Source of the DNA: Clostridia bacterium
Lineage (GTDB): Bacteria; Bacillota; Clostridia; Oscillospirales; CAG-272
NCBI GenBank assembly: GCA_017540285.1
Contig: JAFYBI010000245.1
Span: forward strand, 1 to 5,200
Direction: 5' to 3'
Length of the DNA: 5,200 nt
Shown: in pieces, positions 1 through 5,200 of the stretch
Layout of the letters: every line of letters begins with the position of its first letter
How positions within the stretch are numbered: the stretch's first letter is position 1
Notes under the pieces: model-generated
What the model was told of the DNA's origin: nothing
What the model saw: the letters and a program-made list of their open reading frames with translations, nothing else
Database searches by the model: none
Position numbers and translations under genes: made by a program

Positions 1-2
1 CC

Positions 3-1964
3 GCCCGCGAGGTCGTCATCACCAACCCGAACCGCATCGCGGACATGATCGAAAATGTCCGCCCCATCCCGAAGGGGAACTACCCGCCCCACATCGACGG
101 CGCGGAGGAAGAGCTCACGACGAAGTGCTGGTCCCTCGCGAAGGAGCTGTACGGCGATCCCCTGCCCGAGGTCGTGTCCGCGCGGCTCCAGCGCGAGCTC
201 GATTCGATCATCTCGAACGGCTTTGCCATCATGTACATCATCGCCCGCAAGCTCGTGGAAAACAGCGAGGAGAAGGGCTATCAGGTCGGATCCCGCGGCT
301 CCGTCGGCTCGTCCTTCGCAGCGACCATGGCGGGGATCACCCGGGTCAATCCGCTGCCGCCACACTACCGCTGCCCGAAGTGCCGCTGGTCCGAGTTCTT
401 CACGAACGGTGAGGTCGGCTCCGGGTTCGATCTTCCGCCGAAGGTCTGTCCCGTGTGCGGCACGCCGTGCGATCAGGACGGGCACGACATCCCCTTTGAG
501 ACCTTCCTCGGCTTCAAGGGCGACAAGACCCCGGACATCGACCTCAACTTCTCCGGCGACGTGCAGGGCGCGGCACACAAGTTCACCGAAGTGCTCTTCG
601 GCGCCGGCCACGCGTTCAAGGCCGGGACCATCGGCACGCTCGCGGACAAGACGGCCTACGGCTTCGCGGCGAAATTCCTCGAAAAGAAGGGGATTTCGGT
701 GGGCCGCGCGGAGATGGACCGCCTGATCAACGGCTGCCTCGGCACCAAGCGCACGACCGGTCAGCACCCCGGCGGCGTCATCGTCGTCCCGGCGGAATAC
801 GAGGTCTACGATTTCTGCCCGATTCAGCATCCCGCCGACGACCCGAACTCCGACATCATCACGACCCACTTCGAGTTCAAGTATCTGCACGACACGATCC
901 TGAAGCTCGACATCCTCGGCCACGATATCCCGACGAAATACAAGAGGCTCGAGGAATACTCCGGCGTCCTCGTCACGGATGTTCCGCTGTCCGAACCGCT
1001 CCTTTACGAAGGTCTGACCTCCACCGCCCCCATCGGGGTGGATCCGGAGCGGATCGACGCCCAGACCTCCACGCTCGGACTCCCCGAGCTCGGCACGAGC
1101 CTGTCCCGGAAGGTTTTGATGAAGGCGCAGCCGAAGTCCTTCGCGGACCTGCTCCAGATCCAGGGCCTGACCCACGGCACGGGTGTCTGGCAGGGGAACG
1201 CGGACGAGCTGATCGAGCAGGGGATCTGCACCATCTCCGAGGTCATCGGGTGCCGCGACGACATCATGATGACCCTGATCCACAAGTACGGGGTGGAGAA
1301 ATCCCTCGCCTTCAAGATCATGGAATTCGTGCGCAAGAACAAGAAGGGCCTCGTGATCCCGCAGGACATGCAGGACGCCATGCATGCGCAGAACGTGCCC
1401 CAGTGGTACATCGATTCGCTGCAGAAGATCCGGTACATGTTCCCGAAGGCCCATGCCGCCGCCTACGCGATCGACGCCGTGCGGCTGATGTGGTACAAGA
1501 TCCACTTCCCGGTGGAATTCTACGCGGCCTATTTCACGGCGGCTCCCGACGGCTTCGACGGGGAGATCGTCATGGGCGGGCGGCGCCGTGTCCGGGAGGT
1601 CTACGCCGATCTGAAGAAGCGGAACGACCTGTCCGCGACCGAAGCCGACGTGCGGGACGCCCTGCAGCTCGTGAACGAGTATTACGAGCGGGGATACGAC
1701 TTTTTGCCCGTGGACATCAAAAAGTCCCACGCGACGAAATTCCTGCCGGAATCCGGGAAGATCCGGCTGCCGTTCACCTGCCTGCCAGGCCTCGGCACGA
1801 GCGTCGCGGAGAGCATCATGAACGCGATGAACTCCGGCGAGGTCTGGTCCGTCGACGATCTGCGTTCGAAGGCCAAGGTCTCGAAGAGCGTGCTCGAGCT
1901 TCTCGAAAAGAACGGCGCGCTCGCCGGCATGTCGCAGACGAACCAGCTTTCCCTCTTCGGTTAA
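3..1964 (+). CDS. polC: DNA polymerase III alpha subunit, PolC type (3' portion; 5' end outside window)
   Basis: This is the replicative DNA polymerase of low-GC-type Gram-positive bacteria, which extends primers at the replication fork. The frame is open from position 3, so the ATG at 45 is internal and about 653 C-terminal residues are present of a family usually near 1,400-1,450. The OB, proofreading exonuclease and PHP regions would lie upstream. Visible landmarks in order: a VGSRGSVGSS finger motif (about 285-314); a zinc site of two CxxC pairs (Cys codons 372, 381, 447, 456); the palm motif PDIDLNFSG with catalytic Asp codons at 534 and 540; RTTGQHPGG (about 756-779); the third catalytic Asp in LKLDILGHD (codon 909); FPKAHAAAY (about 1440-1466); a helix-hairpin-helix PGLG (1785-1796); and the beta-clamp motif QLSLF (1944-1958), one residue before the TAA stop. 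All key residues expected in this half are intact. Identification is from recalled similarity to Bacillus PolC. Confidence 0.97.
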   Translation, partial: AREVVITNPNRIADMIENVRPIPKGNYPPHIDGAEEELTTKCWSLAKELYGDPLPEVVSARLQRELDSIISNGFAIMYIIARKLVENSEEKGYQVGSRGSVGSSFAATMAGITRVNPLPPHYRCPKCRWSEFFTNGEVGSGFDLPPKVCPVCGTPCDQDGHDIPFETFLGFKGDKTPDIDLNFSGDVQGAAHKFTEVLFGAGHAFKAGTIGTLADKTAYGFAAKFLEKKGISVGRAEMDRLINGCLGTKRTTGQHPGGVIVVPAEYEVYDFCPIQHPADDPNSDIITTHFEFKYLHDTILKLDILGHDIPTKYKRLEEYSGVLVTDVPLSEPLLYEGLTSTAPIGVDPERIDAQTSTLGLPELGTSLSRKVLMKAQPKSFADLLQIQGLTHGTGVWQGNADELIEQGICTISEVIGCRDDIMMTLIHKYGVEKSLAFKIMEFVRKNKKGLVIPQDMQDAMHAQNVPQWYIDSLQKIRYMFPKAHAAAYAIDAVRLMWYKIHFPVEFYAAYFTAAPDGFDGEIVMGGRRRVREVYADLKKRNDLSATEADVRDALQLVNEYYERGYDFLPVDIKKSHATKFLPESGKIRLPFTCLPGLGTSVAESIMNAMNSGEVWSVDDLRSKAKVSKSVLELLEKNGALAGMSQTNQLSLFG

Positions 1965-1981
1965 TCCCGGACGAATCCCCC

Positions 1982-2010
1982 GCATAACCGGACCTCCGCG
2001 CGCATAAGCT
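1982..2010 (+). promoter_or_regulatory. Candidate sigma-E (mother-cell) promoter of spoIVA
   Basis: A -35-like GCATAAC (1982-1988) is followed by a 14-bp spacer and a -10-like CATAAGCT (2003-2010). Against the Bacillus sigma-E consensus as I recall it (KMATATT, about 14 bp, CATACAHT) this matches 5 of 7 and 6 of 8 positions at the expected spacing. spoIVA is a known sigma-E target in Bacillus subtilis, so such a promoter is expected here. The start point would be near 2016-2018, giving a leader of about 28 nt. No good sigma-A promoter is visible in this gap. The match is imperfect and the assignment is inference. Confidence 0.45.
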
Positions 2011-2046
2011 GTATCACACAGCAATCCACGCGGAGGTTTTTGTTTT
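1992..2046 (+). terminator. Nested hairpin plus T-run after polC; possible terminator overlapping the spoIVA start
   Basis: The 9-base arms ACCTCCGCG (1992-2000) and CGCGGAGGT (2029-2037) are perfectly complementary. Between them a second 5-bp stem, GCTGT (2008-2012) with ACAGC (2018-2022), closes an ATCAC loop. The outer arm runs straight into TTTTTGTTTT (2037-2046), as in an intrinsic terminator. It lies 27 nt after the polC stop codon. The internal loops of 7 and 6 nt make it looser than a textbook terminator. The descending arm is also the Shine-Dalgarno sequence of spoIVA, so the structure may act at translation instead of, or as well as, at transcription. Confidence 0.5.
2031..2037 (+). 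promoter_or_regulatory. Ribosome binding site of spoIVA, embedded in a hairpin arm
   Basis: CGGAGGT contains the core GGAGG (2032-2036), 8 nt before the TTG at 2045, which is a good spacing. This site decides the start: the nearby ATG at 2052 is in another frame, and the in-frame stretch upstream back to the TAA at 1985 has no ATG. All bases of the site are also the right arm of the inverted repeat with 1992-2000. Confidence 0.9.
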
Positions 2047-3556
2047 GACTGATGCATCGATCTATCGCGATATCGCCGAGCGTACCCACGGAGACGTCTA
2101 CATCGGCGTCGTCGGCCCCGTCCGGACGGGGAAGAGCACCTTCATCAAGCGATTCATGGAATCCGTGGTCCTGCCGAACATCCCCGACGACGGCGACCGG
2201 GCAAGGGCGCGCGACGAGCTGCCGCAGTCCGCCGGGGGGAGAACGGTCATGACGACCGAGCCGAAGTTCATCCCGGACGAGGGGGTCCGTGTCGACATCG
2301 ACGGCGTCGGACTCCGCGTCAAGATGGTCGACTGCGTCGGATACATGATCCCGGAGGCGATGGGCGGGGAAGAGGACGGGGAGGCGCGCATGGTGAATAC
2401 GCCGTGGCATCCCGCGCCCGTCCCGTTCGAAGAGGCCGCCGAGGAGGGGACGCACAAGGTCATCGCCGAGCACGCGACCGTCGGCATGCTCGTCACGACG
2501 GACGGCACGATCGGGGACCTGCCCCGGGAGAACTACGTCGGCGCGGAGGAGCGGATCGCGGCGGAGCTCACCGAGCTCGGCAAGCCCTACGCCGTCATCC
2601 TCAATTCCGCCCGTCCCGACACGCCGGAAGCGGTGCGCCTCGCCGAACGCCTCGAGGAGAAATACGGCGCGCCGGTCGCCCTGGTGAGCTGCCTCGACCT
2701 CGACGCGGAGGATATCTGGCACATCCTCGGGATGCTGCTCGGGGAATTCCCGGCGAAGGAGGCGGATATCGTCCTGCCCGCCTGGACCGGGATCCTGCCG
2801 CCCGACCACCGGCTGACGCTCGGGCTGAGAGAGGCGGTGACGGCCGCGTCGAAGAAGATGAAGCGGCTCGCCGACATCCGGGGCGCGTTCGCCGATACGC
2901 TGGGAGAGGGGATCGCGAAGGTCGTGGCGGCAGGCGGATCGGATCCCGCCGGGGCGAAGGTGGAAATCACCGAGACGGACGCCGGGCGGGGCTGCGCGAC
3001 GCTTACGGTGACCCTGCCGGACAGTCTTTACTACGCGACGATCTCCGAGATGACGGGGATCTCCATGAAGGACGAGGAGGAGCTGCTCGGCGCCCTGAAC
3101 CGGCTGTCCGAGGCGAAGCGCGAATACGACCGCTACCGGGACGCCATTGCCGCGGTGAACGAGCGCGGGTACGGGATCGTCATGCCGGAGGCCGGGGACC
3201 TCACGCTCGAGGAGCCGCAGATCGTGAAGCAGGCCGGGAGCTACGGCGTGCGGCTGCGGGCGTCCGCGCCGTCGATCCACATGATCCGCGCGGAGATCGG
3301 GGCGGAGATCAATCCGATCGTCGGGACGGAGGAGCAGTCGGAGGAGATGGTCAATTACCTCATGGAGGAGTTCGAGAGCGACCCCGCGAGCCTCTGGCAG
3401 TCGAACATGTTCGGCCGGAGCCTCTATGAGCTTGTGAACGACGGCCTGCACGCGAAGCTCGGCCACATGCCCGAGGACGCCCGTCAGAAATTCGGCGAGA
3501 CCCTTTCGAAGATCATCAACGAGGGAAGCCAGGGCCTGATCTGCATCATCCTGTGA
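2045..3556 (+). CDS. spoIVA: Stage IV sporulation protein A, spore coat morphogenetic ATPase
   Basis: SpoIVA is made in the mother cell and polymerises, using ATP hydrolysis, into the basement layer of the coat on the outer forespore membrane. In Bacillus it is anchored there by SpoVM. The 503-residue product is slightly longer than the 492 of B. subtilis; the extra residues seem to lie in the middle region, around a Gly/Ala-rich stretch near 298-318. The N-terminal GTPase-like domain has a Walker A motif, GPVRTGKS, at residues 24-31 (Lys30). It also has the MTTEPKF motif with Thr70 and Thr71, and a Walker B-like VDCVGY with Asp96. The C-terminus, including NEGSQGLICIIL, keeps the pattern of the family's conserved end. 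The TTG start is chosen from the GGAGG site 8 nt upstream and because the first 13 residues align without offset to the B. subtilis start (IYRDIAER against IFKDIAER). It is flanked by terminator-like hairpins on both sides and so is probably transcribed alone. Confidence 0.98.
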   Translation: MTDASIYRDIAERTHGDVYIGVVGPVRTGKSTFIKRFMESVVLPNIPDDGDRARARDELPQSAGGRTVMTTEPKFIPDEGVRVDIDGVGLRVKMVDCVGYMIPEAMGGEEDGEARMVNTPWHPAPVPFEEAAEEGTHKVIAEHATVGMLVTTDGTIGDLPRENYVGAEERIAAELTELGKPYAVILNSARPDTPEAVRLAERLEEKYGAPVALVSCLDLDAEDIWHILGMLLGEFPAKEADIVLPAWTGILPPDHRLTLGLREAVTAASKKMKRLADIRGAFADTLGEGIAKVVAAGGSDPAGAKVEITETDAGRGCATLTVTLPDSLYYATISEMTGISMKDEEELLGALNRLSEAKREYDRYRDAIAAVNERGYGIVMPEAGDLTLEEPQIVKQAGSYGVRLRASAPSIHMIRAEIGAEINPIVGTEEQSEEMVNYLMEEFESDPASLWQSNMFGRSLYELVNDGLHAKLGHMPEDARQKFGETLSKIINEGSQGLICIIL

Positions 3557-3582
3557 AAAAAGGGACCGCGCGGTCCCTTTTT
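3557..3582 (+). terminator. Intrinsic terminator of spoIVA, possibly bidirectional
   Basis: A perfect 26-bp palindrome begins at the base after the TGA stop. Five A residues (3557-3561) and the stem GGGACC (3562-3567) lead to a GCGC loop, then GGTCCC (3572-3577) and five T residues (3578-3582). Because the A-run mirrors the T-run, it would look like a terminator from either strand. It separates spoIVA from the next gene. Confidence 0.93.
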
Positions 3583-3615
3583 CGGCGCAGACCCGAAAGG
3601 CTCCCTTGGATTAGA

Positions 3616-3627
3616 ATTTCATGAAAT
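3616..3627. repeat. Perfect 12-bp palindrome upstream of the cls promoter (possible operator)
   Basis: ATTTCATGAAAT reads the same on both strands and lies 24 bp before the -35 hexamer of the next gene. It is AT-rich in a GC-rich background, and its length and position suit a dimeric regulator site. No regulator is encoded in the window and I do not recognise the motif as that of a specific family, so the role is unknown. Confidence 0.35.
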
Positions 3628-3651
3628 CGTCCTCTGCGGCGTCACATGTCC

Positions 3652-3679
3652 TTGACTTTTCGCGGGAAACGGGTATAAT
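3652..3679 (+). promoter_or_regulatory. Housekeeping (sigma-A) promoter of cls
   Basis: TTGACT (3652-3657), a 16-bp spacer and a perfect TATAAT (3674-3679) form a near-consensus sigma-A promoter, conspicuous in such GC-rich DNA. The transcript should start around 3685-3688, leaving a leader of about 43 nt. It implies vegetative expression independent of spoIVA. Confidence 0.88.
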
Positions 3680-3682
3680 ATA

Positions 3683-3723
3683 TCCTGAGCAGTCTTTGTT
3701 TTTGGCACATGTTCCGCTCAGGA
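3683..3723 (+). promoter_or_regulatory. Inverted repeat in the cls leader that covers the ribosome binding site
   Basis: TCCTGAGC (3683-3690) is perfectly complementary to GCTCAGGA (3716-3723), with a 25-nt T-rich loop. The right arm takes up AGGA of the Shine-Dalgarno AGGAG. The left arm begins 4 bp after the -10 hexamer and so straddles the probable start point. Depending on the exact +1, a transcript from this promoter would carry all or only part of the left arm. It could be an RNA switch, a DNA operator around the start site, or chance. Confidence 0.4.
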
Positions 3724-3724
3724 G
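3720..3724 (+). promoter_or_regulatory. Ribosome binding site of cls
   Basis: AGGAG lies 5 nt before the ATG at 3730, slightly close but normal spacing. Four of its five bases belong to the right arm of the inverted repeat with 3683-3690. Confidence 0.85.
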
Positions 3725-3729
3725 ACTCT

Positions 3730-5200
3730 ATGAAAAAAAAGCTCAAACGCATCGCGACGAGCCGCGCCGTCATCGTCTGGCCGCTCATCGTCATTCAGCT
3801 CTTCCTCATCTTTCTGATCGCCGTCCAGTTCACCCGGTTCTATTACGTCTTTTCCGTCGCGACGGCGCTCCTCGATTTTGTTTTCGTCCTCTATCTCATG
3901 AAAAACAGCCGGAGCATGTCGTACAAGCTCTGCTGGATCGTCGTCGCCTTTACGTTCCCCGTCTTCGGCGTCGCGCTCTACCTCATCTTCGGCGGGAAAC
4001 GCGCCTCGGGACGCGCGCTGCGCAAGATGCGCTTCATGAGAGAGGCGGCGAGAGCGGGCACGGCGCGGGAAGTCTGCGCGCTTGCGGATCTCGAGGCGGA
4101 GGATCCGACGGCCGCCCGTCAGGCGCGCTACATCAAGACCACGTCCTACTGCCCGCCCGTGAAGCACTGCGAGACCCGCTATTTCGAGAGCGGCGAGGCC
4201 ATGTTCCCCGTCCTGCTCGAAGAACTCCGCAGGGCCGAGCGCTACATTTTCCTCGAGTACTTCATCATCGGCGAGGGCGAGATGTGGGACGCCGTGCATG
4301 AGATCCTCCTCGAAAAAGTAAAAGCGGGCGTCGACGTCCGCGTCGTCTACGACGATATCGGCAGCGCGCTCGCCATCCCGGGCAATTTCGACGGAAAGCT
4401 CCGCCGGGAGGGGATCGACTGCCGCATCTTCCAGCGGTTCATCCCCCTCCTCTTCGCCCGGCAGAACAACCGCGACCACCGCAAGATCTGCGTGATCGAC
4501 GGCGTCACCGCCTTCACCGGCGGCATCAACCTGGCGGACGAATACATCAACACCGAGGAGCGGTGCGGCTACTGGAAGGACACCGCCGTCATGGTGCGCG
4601 GGGAGGCCGCGTGGAGCTTCGCCGTCATGTTCCTCACCATGTGGGACTACCTCTGCGGCACGAAGACCGACGAGATCGGCGATTACTCCGATTACATGCC
4701 GCTGCCCGGCGCGCTCGACGGCATCGACGGAGGCGGCTATGTCCAGCCCTACACCGACAGCCCGCTCGACGGCGAGCCCGTCGGGGAAAACGTCTATCTC
4801 GGCCTCATCGAGAGCGCAAAGCGCTATGTGTGGATCACCACGCCCTATCTCATCGTCGACGAGCGCCTGGAGCAGGCCCTGATCCACGCGGCCCGGTGCG
4901 GTGTCGACGTGCGGATCGTCACCCCCGGCATTCCGGACAAGATCCTCATCAACCAGACCACCAAGTCCTACTATCCCAACCTCGTCGCGAACGGCGTGAA
5001 GATCTACGAGTTCAAGCCCGGCTTCGTCCACGCGAAGGGCTTCCTCGTCGACGACGAATACGCGGTCGTCGGGAGCGTCAACCTCGACTACCGGAGCCTC
5101 TATCTGCACTTCGAGTGCGGCCTCTGGATGTACAAGCCCGACTGTCTCCCCGACGTGAAGCGGGATTTCATCGCGTTGATCGAGAAGAGCGAGCCCGTCG
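3730..5200 (+). CDS. cls: Cardiolipin synthase, phospholipase D superfamily (3' end outside window)
   Basis: Cls condenses two phosphatidylglycerol molecules into cardiolipin and glycerol at the cytoplasmic membrane. The frame stays open to the right edge, giving 490 residues; the family is usually about 480-520, so probably only a few tens of residues are missing. A Lys-rich start (MKKKLKR, coded across a run of eight A) precedes three hydrophobic segments at roughly residues 14-34, 38-57 and 66-87, the last ending in YLIFGG as in the PLD-nuclease N-terminal domain. Two catalytic HxKx4D motifs are intact: His250/Lys252/Asp257 in NRDHRKICVID, followed by TGGINLADEY, and His434/Lys436/Asp441 in VHAKGFLVD, followed by GSVNLDYRS. 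The motif VRVVYDDIGS before the first HKD is also typical. The ATG is supported by AGGAG 5 nt upstream. Preference for cardiolipin rather than another phosphatidyl transfer is by family similarity. Confidence 0.94.
   Translation, partial: MKKKLKRIATSRAVIVWPLIVIQLFLIFLIAVQFTRFYYVFSVATALLDFVFVLYLMKNSRSMSYKLCWIVVAFTFPVFGVALYLIFGGKRASGRALRKMRFMREAARAGTAREVCALADLEAEDPTAARQARYIKTTSYCPPVKHCETRYFESGEAMFPVLLEELRRAERYIFLEYFIIGEGEMWDAVHEILLEKVKAGVDVRVVYDDIGSALAIPGNFDGKLRREGIDCRIFQRFIPLLFARQNNRDHRKICVIDGVTAFTGGINLADEYINTEERCGYWKDTAVMVRGEAAWSFAVMFLTMWDYLCGTKTDEIGDYSDYMPLPGALDGIDGGGYVQPYTDSPLDGEPVGENVYLGLIESAKRYVWITTPYLIVDERLEQALIHAARCGVDVRIVTPGIPDKILINQTTKSYYPNLVANGVKIYEFKPGFVHAKGFLVDDEYAVVGSVNLDYRSLYLHFECGLWMYKPDCLPDVKRDFIALIEKSEPV

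Noticed and set aside
45..47. ATG as the start of the polymerase gene
   Set aside because: The same frame is open back to position 3 and encodes typical PolC sequence (EVVITNPNRIADM) before it, so the true start is outside the window.
372..458. Four-cysteine cluster in PolC as an inserted zinc-finger domain
   Set aside because: PolC family members normally carry a zinc-binding CxxC...CxxC at this place, so it is not an insertion.
2404..3429. 341-codon + strand frame inside spoIVA
   Set aside because: The translation is nearly all Arg, Gly, Ala and Asp and has no ribosome binding site of note. It is a frame-shifted shadow of spoIVA.
1961..3466. 501-codon open frame on the - strand opposite spoIVA
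   Set aside because: The product is dominated by Arg, His, Asp, Leu and Val with no recognisable domain, as expected when a GC-rich gene is read backwards. It fully overlaps a confident spoIVA.
3641..3656. GTCA...TGAC imperfect dyad overlapping the cls -35
   Set aside because: Only four bases per arm, one arm being part of the -35 hexamer itself. This is easily chance.
3733..3740. Run of eight A at the start of cls as a programmed slippage site
   Set aside because: It simply encodes the Lys-rich N-terminus common before a first membrane segment, and there is no downstream frame that would make a useful alternative product.
3621..4301. 226-codon + strand frame starting upstream of cls
   Set aside because: It runs through the cls promoter and leader and then out of frame through cls, and its product is Arg/His-rich with no domain.
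3718..5109. 463-codon open frame on the - strand opposite cls
   Set aside because: Low-complexity, Asp/Glu/Val-rich antisense product without recognisable motifs, overlapping a gene with both HKD motifs intact. It is a composition artefact.

Overview
The window looks like chromosomal DNA of an endospore-forming member of the Bacillota, most likely a GC-rich lineage of class Clostridia. Three things support this. The first gene is the Gram-positive replicative polymerase PolC. The second is SpoIVA, the ATPase of the spore-coat basement layer, which is found only in endospore formers. All genes are strongly biased to G or C at the third codon position. I cannot name a genus or species. No mobile element, CRISPR array, tRNA or rRNA is visible.

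Layout, all on the + strand: (1) positions 3-1964, the C-terminal half of polC, cut by the left edge, carrying the palm catalytic aspartates, a four-cysteine zinc site and a terminal beta-clamp motif. (2) A compact 80-bp gap, 1965-2044, holding a nested hairpin followed by a T-run, a candidate sigma-E promoter and a strong ribosome binding site. (3) 2045-3556, complete spoIVA starting at TTG. (4) A perfect-palindrome terminator starting right after the spoIVA stop codon, then a 173-bp gap containing a 12-bp palindrome, a near-consensus sigma-A promoter and a 5' leader that can fold over the ribosome binding site. (5) 3730 to the right edge, most of a cardiolipin synthase with three predicted membrane segments and two intact HKD motifs.

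The genes serve DNA replication, spore-coat assembly and membrane lipid synthesis. They look like neighbouring but separately controlled units, each junction having its own stop signal and promoter. The protein-coding content is conventional. The most interesting material is in the two intergenic regions. In each, the Shine-Dalgarno sequence of the downstream gene is complementary to a segment lying inside or just at the start of that gene's own candidate promoter. A transcript reading through from upstream would therefore hide the ribosome binding site, while a transcript from the gene's own promoter would lack all or most of the pairing arm. This is a hypothesis read from the sequence, not a demonstrated mechanism. 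I did not find a convincing new multi-gene system.
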